Source: Bacteroidales bacterium UBA1680
GTDB taxonomy: Bacteria > Bacteroidota > Bacteroidia > Bacteroidales > UBA932
Reading direction: 5' to 3'
DNA: 32,656 nucleotides
Assembly: GCA_002320605.1 (NCBI GenBank)
Contig: DCKG01000019.1
Location: 1 to 32,656, forward strand
In this document: in pieces, positions 14,239 through 23,715 of the stretch
Layout: every line of letters begins with the position of its first letter
How positions within the stretch are numbered: the stretch's first letter is position 1
Notes under the pieces: model-generated
Seen by the model: only the letters and a program-made list of their open reading frames with translations
Databases searched by the model: none
Told to the model about the DNA's origin: nothing
Program-made: the position numbers and the translations under genes

Positions 14239-17200
14239 GTGAGAAGGGGTTTTAAGATATTCTGGCTGGTGACACTGGCAATAGCAGCTCTGCTTTTCGC
14301 CATTGTCATACTCATGCAAACTTCCGCCGTGCAGACCTTTGTCACCAAAAAGGTCATAGAGAGTCTTGAGAAGAACATCGGCGCTAAAATAGAATTCTCC
14401 AGAATCCATCTGAAGCCATTCAATGCGATCGTCCTGAAAAATGCAGCAATAATAGACCCGGCACCTGACACCTTGAAAGGAGAGGTCCTGGACACTGTCG
14501 CCAGAGCCGAGACAATCACCGCAACCTTCTCGCTGAAAGGCCTTTTCAAGAAAGAGGGGCTGCACATAGGAAAAGCCACAGTCAGCAATGCCTCTTTCAT
14601 GCTGGTCACAGACCAGAGAGGCTCGAACATCAGCAGGGCCTTCAAGTCTCAGAACGCAAAAAAAGATACTGTCGGAAAGGAGCCAGGGAATATATTCGAT
14701 GCCAGGGCTGTGGAAATAAATAATTTCAGGTTCCGGCTAATTAATCTGAATAATCCTGCCGTGATAGCTTTCGGCATAAACTGGAAAGACTTGGACATCA
14801 CTGTCCACAAACTTGAAGGCAGAAAGGCCTCATTTGCTGGCAGCTACATGGAGGGCGAGGTTACCAATCTTGCTTTTTCCGAGAAAAGCGGCTACGATGT
14901 CAGCTTCATGAGCGGCAAGGCGAAGGTCGGGCATCAGCAAACGGTGATCGACGATCTGAAAATCGTAGACAACTATTCCGACCTTTCGTTCAACCAGTTC
15001 ACGATGACTTTCGAAAAAGAGGATCCGTTCTTCGATTTCCTCAACAGGGTGAAGATCTCTGCCGACATGGGAGAGAGCAGGCTGGATTTCGAGAGCCTCG
15101 CTTACTATGCGGAAGCCTTGAAGGACAAAAATATGGTAATGGAAATTCACGACTGCAAGGTTGATGGGCAGATCAGCGATTTAGTCGTGAATATTCTAAA
15201 GTTCAATGAAAGGAACAGCGGCATCAACGGCACCTTGCAGGGTCGCCTGACGGGACTGCCGGAAATTAATGATTTCAATCTTGATTTCCTGGCCAAGGAT
15301 TTAAATTTCACGTCTAAAGGAATAGAGCAGGTGCTGCATGGATGGGCGCCGAGTGCAAAGGCAGCCATAGGCAAGTTCGCTCCACACGAAGTGCTGACAT
15401 TCAATGGTAATGTGAGAGGATTGTTGGACAAACTAGCGATATATGGGAAAATCACCACTCAGAAATCTGGCAGCCTAACGGCTGACATAGGGTTCAACCA
15501 TCTGATAACTACGGGGCTGGCTATTCAGATAGGCGGAAATGTGACCACTAGCAATCTTGACTTAGGGCGAATACTGAATATTCATGCTTTCGGCCCTGCG
15601 ACATTGCGCACTTCGCTACAAGCAGGCCTTGGCTCCGGGAAAATTTCTGTGAAGATAGACACCCTGCAAGTCAAAAGGCTGAATGCCCTTGGTTACGACT
15701 ATTCTAACATCATCGGCGCTGGAACATATTCACAAAATGCATTCAACGGCAGAATAATTTGCAGCGACCCTAATTTGAACTTTATCTTCCAAGGAATATT
15801 CTCCCTTTCAGACAAGACTAGCAACGGCGTATACAAGTTCTTCGCCGACATCGGCTACGCCGACCTGGAGAAGATGAACCTAAGCAAATTCGGCATCAAG
15901 AGAATATCTGGACAGATAAATGCCAATTACGTGAATGTACAAAGGAAAGACCTCATAGGTGACCTGGACTTGAATAATCTCGTGCTGGAAAATGACTTGG
16001 GGACATGCCAAGTCGGGGACATCTGCATGAAATCCCATTCATCGGACAATATCTACAGGATGAATATCACCTCCGATATTCTGAATGCTAATTACGTGGG
16101 GGGCAAGCCATTAACCAGCATTGCCGGAGACATCATGCAACTCACTGTGCAAAGAGACCTTCCTGCCCTGCTAACGAAGGCATACGACAGCTGGCATGGA
16201 GAAAAATATTCAATAGAGGCATCTCTGCATGACAAAAAGAATATCATAAATTCCATTTTTCCTGGCCTCTACGTCGCCGACAGCACGTTCCTTCATTTCG
16301 GCGTGCAGGCAAACGGTTCGGTTAGGGCAAACATTCGATCGCCAAGAATCGCGAAGGGGCACAACTACCTCAGGAACCTAGACCTGCTGCTAGACAACTC
16401 GAACGGCAACATCAATGGCACGATGACTAGCGCCGAGCTCAATGTAGCATCTCTTAACTTCAAGAACAACAACATGATGATTTATGCCGATGACAATCAT
16501 TTCGGGTTCGGCATGACATACGACAATCTGACCGAGGTAGACAATAGGGGCGAGATGTACCTGAGCGGAGATATTCGCAGAGACGAGAAAGGCAAGCTGA
16601 TTGTTCACGGCCAGACCTTGCCTTCGAATATCTATCATGATGGAGAGGGATGGAGCGTGGCGCCATCTTCGTTCGAAATCGACGGGAAAGACATTCATCT
16701 TGACAGGATCTCCGCAGTGAGCAATAACCAGAGCATCTCCGTCGAGGGAGGCATGTCACAGACAAAGAAAGATACGCTGAGGCTTGAGCTTTCAAATTAT
16801 GATATTAGCCTCTTGAACAATTTATTCGCTCAGGACATCGGTGTTAAAGGAATTGCCACCGGCAAAGTCTATCTGATTTCGCCACGCGAAAGCAATTCCG
16901 GACTTCTGATAAATCTGGCTTGCGATTCTCTGAGCATTGGCGGCTATGAATTAGGCACGCTCCATGCCGCCAGCGTCTTGGACAACAACCGGGACAGGCT
17001 GAATTTCATAGTGAGGAACGACTTTGGCGGAAATAGGAATATAGACATAAAAGGTAATTATGGCATGAGGGACAAGCAGATTGAAGCTACCGTAAACTTG
17101 GCAGACTTCAATCTCGGCTACGCAAGTCCTTTCCTGACCTCGGTTTTCAGCAAATTCGAAGGGAATGTCTCAGGAAAAATCACTGCCAGCGGGACACTCG

Positions 17201-18741
17201 ACAAGCTCAATCTGACAAGCCAGGATGCGAAGTTTGACAATGCCCTGCTTCAAGTGGACTTCACGAAGGTACCATACATGGTAAACGGCCCTTTCCACTT
17301 AGATGAAACAGGACTGCACTTCGACAATGACGAGATAAAAGATTCATATAATGGCACTGGAGTGTTGTCCGGAGGCCTTCTTTTCAATGGATTGAAAGAT
17401 TTCCGCCTTGAGACGAAGATTAAGCTTACTCAGCTGCTTGCCCTGAATACGACCGCTGCCGACAATCAGTCTTTCAACGGCAGAGTGTTCGCTAGCGGCG
17501 ATGTCTCAATCAAGGGACCTTTCGACGCCATATTCATAGACGTGAATGCCAGGACAGAGAAAGAAGGGACTTTACATATTCCTATCGACAATGCCTCGAA
17601 TGCGAAAAATAGCAACCTTCTGTCTTTCAGGGAAGAGGAAAGGTTTGACTATATCGACCCATATGACCTGATGATGAACAACCTTGCAACCAGCCAGAAG
17701 AAGAGCGACGACTTTGGTGTCAGGCTGAGGATAAACGTAAATCCTAGCACAGAAGCCTATGTCGAGGTTGACAGATCCGCCGGCAACGTACTGACCGCCA
17801 GAGGGATAGGAAATATTGACATGAATGTAAGGCCATCCAGGGATGTTTTCACCCTCAATGGGGAATATACTATAAGCCAAGGAAACTTCCATTTCAATGC
17901 AATGAACATTGCCCAGAAAGATTTCTCCATTACAGAAGGCAGTTCCGTAAGGTTCAACGGAGACATAATGGACAGCAGGCTGGACATCACGGGAATGTAC
18001 ACGACAAAAGCCTCCGTGGCCACGTTAATCGCAGACACGACAACCGTGTCGGCCAGAAGGACGGTAAATTGCAATATCGGTGTCTCAGGCAGGCTAAGGG
18101 AGCCGTCTCTCAAGTTCTCCATCGAAATCCCAGATCTGGACCCTACGACTCAGGGAAAGGTCGAGAGCGCACTCAACACCGAGGACAAGGTTCAGAGGCA
18201 GTTCCTGTCGCTGCTGATTTCAAATACGTTCATGCCGAACGAACAGTCAGGCGTTGTGAACAACACAGCCTCGCTCTACTCCAGCGTAGCTGAAATAATG
18301 GCAGGACAGCTGAACAGCATTCTTAATAAACTGAATATCCCACTAGATCTCGGCCTTAACTACCAGTCAAGCGAAAGCGGAACGAATATTTTCGATGTAG
18401 CCGTGTCTACTCAGCTCTTCAACAACAGAGTCATAGTGAATGGAGCTTTCGGCAACAGGGATTACAACAACTCTGCGACGCAGGGTAGTGACGTCGTCGG
18501 AGACATAGACATAGAAATAAAGCTGGATAAGCCTGGACGGGTTCGCCTGACTCTATTCTCCCACTCTGCCGATGACTACACGAATTACCTCGACAATACC
18601 CAGCGCAATGGCATTGGTCTCGCCTACCAAGTAGAGTTCAACAAATTCACAGATTTCATCAAAAGACTCTTCACAAAGAAAAATCGTAGCGAGGCCGTTG
18701 AGCCAGAGAAAGAGAAAAAGGTCATAAAGATTGAAAATTAA
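14239..18741 (+). CDS. tamB: TamB-family envelope protein (translocation and assembly module / AsmA-like)
   Basis: A protein of about 1500 residues anchored in the inner membrane and spanning the periplasm as a long beta-rich groove; the family is linked to outer-membrane protein insertion and lipid transport. A short basic N-terminus (RRGFK) is followed by one membrane helix (IFWLVTLAIAALLFAIVI). Long AsmA-like repeats occupy the middle. The C-terminal TamB/DUF490 domain covers roughly the last 450 residues (VEVDRSAGNVLTARGIG; GEYTISQGNFHF; VSGRLREPSLKF). No ATG precedes the membrane helix; GTG at 14239 or TTG at 14230 must be used, and GTG is preferred. The stop is followed after 7 bases by the methylase gene, the start of a + operon. 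Confidence 0.9.
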   Translation: MRRGFKIFWLVTLAIAALLFAIVILMQTSAVQTFVTKKVIESLEKNIGAKIEFSRIHLKPFNAIVLKNAAIIDPAPDTLKGEVLDTVARAETITATFSLKGLFKKEGLHIGKATVSNASFMLVTDQRGSNISRAFKSQNAKKDTVGKEPGNIFDARAVEINNFRFRLINLNNPAVIAFGINWKDLDITVHKLEGRKASFAGSYMEGEVTNLAFSEKSGYDVSFMSGKAKVGHQQTVIDDLKIVDNYSDLSFNQFTMTFEKEDPFFDFLNRVKISADMGESRLDFESLAYYAEALKDKNMVMEIHDCKVDGQISDLVVNILKFNERNSGINGTLQGRLTGLPEINDFNLDFLAKDLNFTSKGIEQVLHGWAPSAKAAIGKFAPHEVLTFNGNVRGLLDKLAIYGKITTQKSGSLTADIGFNHLITTGLAIQIGGNVTTSNLDLGRILNIHAFGPATLRTSLQAGLGSGKISVKIDTLQVKRLNALGYDYSNIIGAGTYSQNAFNGRIICSDPNLNFIFQGIFSLSDKTSNGVYKFFADIGYADLEKMNLSKFGIKRISGQINANYVNVQRKDLIGDLDLNNLVLENDLGTCQVGDICMKSHSSDNIYRMNITSDILNANYVGGKPLTSIAGDIMQLTVQRDLPALLTKAYDSWHGEKYSIEASLHDKKNIINSIFPGLYVADSTFLHFGVQANGSVRANIRSPRIAKGHNYLRNLDLLLDNSNGNINGTMTSAELNVASLNFKNNNMMIYADDNHFGFGMTYDNLTEVDNRGEMYLSGDIRRDEKGKLIVHGQTLPSNIYHDGEGWSVAPSSFEIDGKDIHLDRISAVSNNQSISVEGGMSQTKKDTLRLELSNYDISLLNNLFAQDIGVKGIATGKVYLISPRESNSGLLINLACDSLSIGGYELGTLHAASVLDNNRDRLNFIVRNDFGGNRNIDIKGNYGMRDKQIEATVNLADFNLGYASPFLTSVFSKFEGNVSGKITASGTLDKLNLTSQDAKFDNALLQVDFTKVPYMVNGPFHLDETGLHFDNDEIKDSYNGTGVLSGGLLFNGLKDFRLETKIKLTQLLALNTTAADNQSFNGRVFASGDVSIKGPFDAIFIDVNARTEKEGTLHIPIDNASNAKNSNLLSFREEERFDYIDPYDLMMNNLATSQKKSDDFGVRLRINVNPSTEAYVEVDRSAGNVLTARGIGNIDMNVRPSRDVFTLNGEYTISQGNFHFNAMNIAQKDFSITEGSSVRFNGDIMDSRLDITGMYTTKASVATLIADTTTVSARRTVNCNIGVSGRLREPSLKFSIEIPDLDPTTQGKVESALNTEDKVQRQFLSLLISNTFMPNEQSGVVNNTASLYSSVAEIMAGQLNSILNKLNIPLDLGLNYQSSESGTNIFDVAVSTQLFNNRVIVNGAFGNRDYNNSATQGSDVVGDIDIEIKLDKPGRVRLTLFSHSADDYTNYLDNTQRNGIGLAYQVEFNKFTDFIKRLFTKKNRSEAVEPEKEKKVIKIEN

Positions 18742-18748
18742 TGAATAT

Positions 18749-19474
18749 ATGGCATTCGGAACACTATATTTGATTCCTTCCACCCTAGGAGACTACAATC
18801 CTGCTTTAGTGCTGCCCGCGCCAGTGCTGGAACGCCTTAAAAGCATAAAGCGCTTCGTAGTCGAAGAGACAAGGAGCGCCCGCCGATTCCTGTCTGCCGC
18901 AGGGCTGAAGGGACACATTGGCGAATTAGAGTTAAGGGAACTGAACGAACATACCAAACATTCTGAGATAGAGGGCTTTATGAATATGTTTTCAGATGCT
19001 TCCGGAAATCCTACCGATGTCGGGCTCATCACCGAGGCCGGCCTGCCAGCCGTCGCCGACCCTGGAGCCCAGGTAGTCGCGCTCTGTCATATTCATAAAA
19101 TAAAGGTAGTGCCCATGGTAGGGCCTTCTTCCCTGATGCTTGCCCTCATGGCATCGGGTCTCAACGGGCAGAGCTTCGCCTTCGTGGGCTACCTCCCAGC
19201 CAAGACTGAGGAGCGCAGGAAAGCGATCACTGAAGTAGAAAAAAGGTCATTGCAGCTGCATCAGACGCAGATATTCATTGAGACGCCTTATCGTAACGAT
19301 TCTCTTATGGCTGACCTGCTGCAGAGCCTCTCCCCTGCCACAATGCTCACCGTCGCAGCGAACATCACAGCTGATAATGAATATATTGACACGAAGCCAG
19401 TGAGGGAATGGCGCAAGATGCCTGCGGCCATCGGCAAACGCCCTTGCGTATTCCTGCTGCTTGCTAATAAATAA
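18749..19474 (+). CDS. RsmI-like SAM-dependent methyltransferase (tetrapyrrole methylase family)
   Basis: A 241-residue cytosolic protein of the fold that includes RsmI, which 2'-O-methylates C1402 of 16S rRNA. The start (GTLYLIPSTLGDYNPALVLP) and the VVEETRSARRFL and ITEAGLPAVADPGAQVV motifs match the Bacteroidota branch, where SDAG of RsmI is changed to TEAG. VGPSSLMLALMASGLNGQSFAFVGYLP follows. The ATG at 18749 is preferred to a TTG at 18731, which would overlap tamB. Because this branch diverges from E. coli RsmI, the rRNA target is likely but not certain. The next gene, folB, begins 5 bases later. Confidence 0.85.
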   Translation: MAFGTLYLIPSTLGDYNPALVLPAPVLERLKSIKRFVVEETRSARRFLSAAGLKGHIGELELRELNEHTKHSEIEGFMNMFSDASGNPTDVGLITEAGLPAVADPGAQVVALCHIHKIKVVPMVGPSSLMLALMASGLNGQSFAFVGYLPAKTEERRKAITEVEKRSLQLHQTQIFIETPYRNDSLMADLLQSLSPATMLTVAANITADNEYIDTKPVREWRKMPAAIGKRPCVFLLLANK

Positions 19475-19479
19475 AAGAA

Positions 19480-19872
19480 ATGGATAAAGAAGGGAAAATA
19501 GAGCTCATCGGCATGGAGTTCCACGCATTTCACGGATGCCTGCCTGAAGAGCGGACGAACGGTAACACTTTCGTGGTGGATTTCGTAGGATATCTCGACA
19601 TGAAGAAAGCATTCAATAGTGATGATCTCAAAGATACCGTAGATGTCAATGAAGTCTACGAGGTAATAGCAAAAGAGATGACGACTCCGTCCAACCTCCT
19701 AGAGAATGTCTGTGGGAGAATAGTCAGAGCCATAGAGAAGTCATTTAATTTCTGGCCTTTCAGCGTGACTGTTTCTAAGAAAAACCCGCCTCTTGAAGGA
19801 CCGTGCGAATGGTCGAAAGTCACTATGGGTGAAGGCTTGCAAGAAGGCCCCGAAATTTTCGACAGATTCTAG
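19480..19872 (+). CDS. folB: Dihydroneopterin aldolase
   Basis: Converts 7,8-dihydroneopterin to 6-hydroxymethyl-7,8-dihydropterin and glycolaldehyde in folate synthesis. The 130-residue chain has the family opening IELIGMEFHAFHGCLPEER (8-26), the LLENV segment with Glu75, and the catalytic Lys100 in VTVSKKNPP. Length is typical. It sits in the tamB-rsmI-folB-mtaB run with only 3 bases to mtaB. Confidence 0.93.
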   Translation: MDKEGKIELIGMEFHAFHGCLPEERTNGNTFVVDFVGYLDMKKAFNSDDLKDTVDVNEVYEVIAKEMTTPSNLLENVCGRIVRAIEKSFNFWPFSVTVSKKNPPLEGPCEWSKVTMGEGLQEGPEIFDRF

Positions 19873-19875
19873 TCC

Positions 19876-21231
19876 ATGGTGAACAAAATCGCTTTCCTTA
19901 CGCTCGGCTGCAAGCTGAACTATGCGGAGACATCCACTTATGAAAGGGGGTTCGCAAAGAACGGCCTCGAGGTGGTTCCGTGGGAAGAAAAGGCCGATGT
20001 GTATCTCATCAATACCTGCTCAGTGACGGAGAGAGCGGAGAAGAAGTGCAGGAATATTATCCGCAAGATGCACCGGATATCTCCGGAAGCGCAGATCATC
20101 GTAACCGGCTGCTACGCCGAGCTGCGCAAGGATGCTCTCCGGAAGATAGAGGGCGTGTCGCTGGTGTTCGGAGCGAAGGAGAAAACCGAAGTCGTTCCTA
20201 GGACGATGGAACTGCTGAAAAATCCGTCCCATAGCTTTCATGATGCTGAAAAAGCAGAAGCGCTATCTCAACCTGCCACCCCATCCGCCAGCGACAAAGC
20301 ATCAGTAGCCGAACGCCTTAAAGCAATCGACATGGCCAGTTTCCTTGAGGCATATTCGACTGGCGAAAGAACCCGCTCGTTCCTTAAGGTTCAGGACGGG
20401 TGCAATAATTTCTGCGCCTACTGCACCGTGCCCTATGCAAGGGGCAATTCAAGGAACATTCCGATAGCCGATGCCGTTGCGCAAGCCCGCAGGATCGCCA
20501 CCTCTGGAATAAAGGAAATCGTAATCACCGGCGTGAACACTGGGGATTTCGGCAGAACCACAGGCGAGAGCTTCTTGAACCTGCTTAAAGCCCTTAATGA
20601 AGTGGAAGGCATAGAGCGATACAGGATCTCGTCCATAGAGCCGAATCTGATTACCGAAGAAATCGTAGACTGGATAGCCTCCGGCACGAAATTCCAGCCT
20701 CACTTCCATATTCCTTTGCAATCCGGCTCCGATGCCATCCTAAAGCGCGTCGGCCGCCATTACGACACAGAGTTTTTTTTTGACAGAATAGAATATATTC
20801 GTAAAAAGATGGATCCGGCCCCCTTTGACAAAGAGAAGCCATTCGTCTTCTTTGGCATAGACGTGATCGCAGGCCTCCCTGGGGAGACTGAAGACTTATT
20901 CGAAGAAACATATTCATTCCTCAAAGATCGCATCAGACCAGCCTTCATCCATGTTTTTCCTTATTCCCGCAGGTTAGGCACGGTGGCATATTCATGGAAA
21001 GACCAAGTTCAGGATTCGGTGAAAACAGATAGGGTCGCTCGCCTCGAAGCACTCTGCGCATCGCTCCATGAAGAGTTCATCGCCAGAAACAAGGGGCGCC
21101 GCTCGCAGGTGCTTTGGGAATCGGATGTGAAAGACGGCCTCATGGGCGGCTATACTGGCAATTATATTCGTCTGAAGCGCCCATTCGACTCTTCAAAAGT
21201 AAATATGGTGGAGGACATTATCATTCAATAA
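19876..21231 (+). CDS. mtaB: tRNA t6A37 methylthiotransferase MtaB
   Basis: A radical-SAM enzyme that adds a methylthio group to t6A37 of tRNA, giving ms2t6A. The 451-residue protein has an N-terminal UPF0004 domain with cluster ligands Cys12 (TLGCKLNYAE), Cys48 and Cys79, and a radical-SAM cluster at Cys176, Cys180 and Cys183 (GCNNFCAYCTVPYARG). The HIPLQSGSD motif and a C-terminal TRAM-like region follow. GCKLNYAE separates MtaB from MiaB (GCQMNxxD). A linker at about 115-155 rich in Ala and Ser (SQPATPSASDKAS) is longer than in well-known members. It acts on the product of TsaD, encoded on the other strand of this window. Confidence 0.95.
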   Translation: MVNKIAFLTLGCKLNYAETSTYERGFAKNGLEVVPWEEKADVYLINTCSVTERAEKKCRNIIRKMHRISPEAQIIVTGCYAELRKDALRKIEGVSLVFGAKEKTEVVPRTMELLKNPSHSFHDAEKAEALSQPATPSASDKASVAERLKAIDMASFLEAYSTGERTRSFLKVQDGCNNFCAYCTVPYARGNSRNIPIADAVAQARRIATSGIKEIVITGVNTGDFGRTTGESFLNLLKALNEVEGIERYRISSIEPNLITEEIVDWIASGTKFQPHFHIPLQSGSDAILKRVGRHYDTEFFFDRIEYIRKKMDPAPFDKEKPFVFFGIDVIAGLPGETEDLFEETYSFLKDRIRPAFIHVFPYSRRLGTVAYSWKDQVQDSVKTDRVARLEALCASLHEEFIARNKGRRSQVLWESDVKDGLMGGYTGNYIRLKRPFDSSKVNMVEDIIIQ

Positions 21232-21305
21232 GACCAGGAATCAAGAGTGAGGTTGCCGGAAGGATCCGTTCAAGATCTGATCCGGAATCTAAAAATATTA
21301 AAGAC

Positions 21306-22409
21306 ATGAGAAAAAGCGTATTAATTGTCATTTCATTGCTTCTGTCTGCCACAGCTTTTGCGCAATGGAAGCCAGCCGGGACACAAGGCGCCCTAAAAGG
21401 GATAACCTATTACGATGCCTCCGAGCTACCCCTGTTAGGAAAAATAGAAGAGACGTCACAACCTCGATGGTCGAGAATTCCTGAGTCATTGTTCCCAAGC
21501 TTGCGCGAGCCCTTGGTCTATCTGGGCCAGAATAGCGCCGGGATGGCGGTCAGGTTCAGAAGCAATTCCACAAGGATCGCTGCTAAATGGACTGCGCTGA
21601 ATAATTCATCGATGAACCACATGACCGACACTGGCGTAAAAGGTTTGGATTTATATTGCCTGGAAGATGACGGGTGGCATTTCGTGCGAAGCGGAAGACC
21701 CACCGGCAAGACTACGGACGCATTCATCATAGAGAACATGGCTGCGAAAGATCGGGAATTTATCCTGTATCTCCCTATGTACGACGGGCTTACGGAATTA
21801 TTGATAGGAATAGACGACTCTGCCAGCATTTCTGGCCCCGCCGTCGATCTGCCGTCCAGAGAGAAACCGGTAGTTTTCTACGGCACGAGTATAATGCAAG
21901 GTGGATGTGCATCCAGGCCCGGTATGGCTTCCAGCAACCTCATCGGCCGAAAATTGAACCGAGAGACTATCAACCTTGGCTTCAGCGGCAACGGCAGGCT
22001 AGACCTGGAAATCGCCAAATTCATGGCAAAGGCCGACGCTGGAGTCTACGTGCTCGACTTCGTACCAAATGCCTCTGTTCACGAAATCGACAGCCTGATG
22101 ATCCCGTTCTTCAACATATTGCGTGATGCTCACCCAAACGTGCCTGTGATATTCATTGAGGATCCGGTCTACCCGTTCAGCGCATACGACGCAAAAATAG
22201 CAAAGGAGATAAGCGCCAAGAATTCAATGCTGAAAAAGAAATACGACGTGCTGAAGGGGAACAAGGTTAATGGAATATATTACATTTCCTCTAAGAATAT
22301 GATAGGCGATGATGGCGAGGCCACAGTGGACGGGATTCATTTCACCGATCTCGGCTTCGAGCGCTACGCTGGTCTCGTGCTTCCAGCCATTCGCAAAGCG
22401 CTAAAATGA
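21306..22409 (+). CDS. Secreted SGNH/GDSL hydrolase with GxDLY N-terminal domain
   Basis: A 367-residue exported esterase-like protein. The signal peptide MRKSVLIVISLLLSATAFAQ ends at an Ala-Phe-Ala cleavage site. The N-terminal beta domain contains GLDLY (113-117), the GxDLY signature of this Bacteroidota family. The SGNH core has Ser195 in FYGTSIMQGG, an oxyanion Asn229 in GFSGNG, and Asp342/His345 in VDGIHF. Likely substrates are acetyl or acyl esters on polysaccharides or glycans, by analogy only. A longer frame from 21114 overlaps mtaB and would hide the signal peptide, so the ATG at 21306 is used. A 74-base gap separates it from mtaB; I see no clear promoter there. Confidence 0.9.
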   Translation: MRKSVLIVISLLLSATAFAQWKPAGTQGALKGITYYDASELPLLGKIEETSQPRWSRIPESLFPSLREPLVYLGQNSAGMAVRFRSNSTRIAAKWTALNNSSMNHMTDTGVKGLDLYCLEDDGWHFVRSGRPTGKTTDAFIIENMAAKDREFILYLPMYDGLTELLIGIDDSASISGPAVDLPSREKPVVFYGTSIMQGGCASRPGMASSNLIGRKLNRETINLGFSGNGRLDLEIAKFMAKADAGVYVLDFVPNASVHEIDSLMIPFFNILRDAHPNVPVIFIEDPVYPFSAYDAKIAKEISAKNSMLKKKYDVLKGNKVNGIYYISSKNMIGDDGEATVDGIHFTDLGFERYAGLVLPAIRKALK

Positions 22410-22529
22410 AAATTTTGTCGTTTCTGATGCAAGGAATCCTAATTCGTGGATTTCATAGTTAGGTTAATAAACTTAAACTTTATGCCGAGCTGTAATAGCT
22501 CAATTTCAACATCAGTACGTTTCATATAC

Positions 22530-22564
22530 AACTCGGATTGCTGTGACAGCGACCCGAGTTTTTT
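22530..22564 (+). terminator. Rho-independent terminator after the SGNH hydrolase gene
   Basis: Stem AACTCGG (22530-22536) pairs with CCGAGTT (22554-22560), with an inner GCTG/CAGC hairpin, and is followed directly by TTTT. It ends the + operon that begins at tamB or at the hydrolase. Confidence 0.75.
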
Positions 22565-22595
22565 GCGCCTGATTCAGCGGAATTGGCTATCTTTG
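22562..22595 (+). promoter_or_regulatory. Promoter for the metallo-beta-lactamase-fold gene
   Basis: TTTG (22562-22565), a 22-base spacer, then TATCTTTG (22588-22595). The -33 element is the end of the preceding terminator's T-tract, so termination and initiation are packed together. The predicted start is near 22602, leaving about 14 bases to the ATG at 22616. Confidence 0.55.
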
Positions 22596-22615
22596 CAAGA
22601 AATTCACGAATAGAA

Positions 22616-23620
22616 ATGAGCATGAGCAATGAATATTCCGACGGCGCGCGCCTGACTTTTCTTGGAACCGGAACCTCGCTGGGGGTGCCTATAATAGGGT
22701 GCCACTGCGGCACTTGTTCCTCAAAAGATCCAAGAGACAAGCGTTTCAGAGCATCCGTATTCGTTGAATATGGAGGATTGAATATTCTCGTAGATGCTGG
22801 GCCAGATTTCAGGATGCAGATGCTTCGTGCGAACCTAAGTCATCTGGATGCAATATTGCTCACTCACAATCACAAGGACCACACTGGCGGCCTAGACGAT
22901 GTAAGGGCGCTAAACTACATCGACCGCCGCGCCGCTGAAATCTATTGCGAAGAAAATGTGTTCCATGACCTCATAAATGAATATCCCTATGTGTTTTCTT
23001 TCCCGAAATACCCCGGCTCTCCAGAATGGCATCTGCACATGATTGACGAGAAGCCTTTCCTCGTGTTTCCGAATGCGGAAGACAAGGAACTCATCTGGGT
23101 GCACGATGTGGGGTATCATTATAGGCTGGCTGACGGGACTCTCGTTCCAACTGCCAAGAAGGTCGAAGACATGTACGATGATGCTCGGGGCGTGCCTGAA
23201 GACGTCGTCTCCGGCATATTGAAAGACGAAGATTTCGATGGCTCAGTCCTAAATGGAAATGCACCCGTGATTCCAATCAGAGGCCTTCACGATAAATTGC
23301 CGGTACTCGGGTTCAGGTTTGGAAAGATAGCATACATCACCGACATGAGCAGCATTCCGGAATCCGAATTCAGCAAGCTGCACGGCCTGCGGCACGTCAC
23401 GCTTAATACCGTGAGTTACAATAAACACCACTCGCACTTCAGCCTGGACGAAGCCCTCGAAATGGCCGACAGGATTGGCGCCGAGCATACATGGCTCACC
23501 CACCTGTCAATGTCATTCCCGCCATACGAGCAGTTCGCTCAGCAGCTGCGCCAGCTATGCCATGACCGTCACATCCACTCCGACATCCTCCCAGCCTACG
23601 ACGGCCTCATGATCAGCTGA
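22616..23620 (+). CDS. MBL-fold metallo-hydrolase (PhnP-like) with internal insertion
   Basis: A 334-residue cytosolic metal-dependent hydrolase, likely a phosphodiesterase by fold. FLGTGTSLGVPIIGCHCGTC (15-34) carries the Cys cluster (29, 31, 34) seen in PhnP-type enzymes. The metal motif is THNHKDH (83-89), with further ligand positions at His225 (GLHDKLP) and Asp243 (ITDMSS), and TWLTHLS near the end. Bacteroidota relatives are usually about 250 residues. The excess is an insert at about 153-216 (starting NAEDKELIWVHDVGYHY) placed before the PVIPIRGLH strand. It starts at the ATG at 22616, or at a second Met two codons on. Confidence 0.88.
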   Translation: MSMSNEYSDGARLTFLGTGTSLGVPIIGCHCGTCSSKDPRDKRFRASVFVEYGGLNILVDAGPDFRMQMLRANLSHLDAILLTHNHKDHTGGLDDVRALNYIDRRAAEIYCEENVFHDLINEYPYVFSFPKYPGSPEWHLHMIDEKPFLVFPNAEDKELIWVHDVGYHYRLADGTLVPTAKKVEDMYDDARGVPEDVVSGILKDEDFDGSVLNGNAPVIPIRGLHDKLPVLGFRFGKIAYITDMSSIPESEFSKLHGLRHVTLNTVSYNKHHSHFSLDEALEMADRIGAEHTWLTHLSMSFPPYEQFAQQLRQLCHDRHIHSDILPAYDGLMIS

Positions 23621-23674
23621 GCAAAAAATTCATAGAAATATTTGCACCGCAAAGGAATATTATATATATTTATT

Positions 23675-23715
23675 GGCGGTATTTGCGGCAATATAAGCAC
23701 ATATGGCGGCAATTA
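23675..23715 (+). repeat. Three short direct repeats ahead of the AlbA_2/ATPase gene
   Basis: GGCGGTAT (23675-23682), TGCGGCAAT (23684-23692) and TGGCGGCAAT (23704-23713) follow each other in the 110-base gap, just after a TTTGC-ACC-GCAAA inverted repeat at 23641-23653. They end 16 bases before the start codon. Binding by the gene's own winged-helix protein is possible but unproven. Confidence 0.45.

Noticed and set aside
14181..14645. 155-residue N-terminal extension of TsaD
   Set aside because: The extension is antisense to tamB. The family starts at MSDYILGIESS, and a promoter box lies just upstream of 14180.
21232..21305. Terminator between mtaB and the SGNH hydrolase
   Set aside because: GGATC/GATCC pairing is short and is not followed by a T-run.
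22481..22560. tRNA-like sequence (GAGCTGTAATAGCTCAATT, then a stem)
   Set aside because: Only a D-arm-like fragment is present. There is no T-arm GTTCGA, no anticodon arm of correct spacing and no acceptor pairing; the later stem is the terminator.
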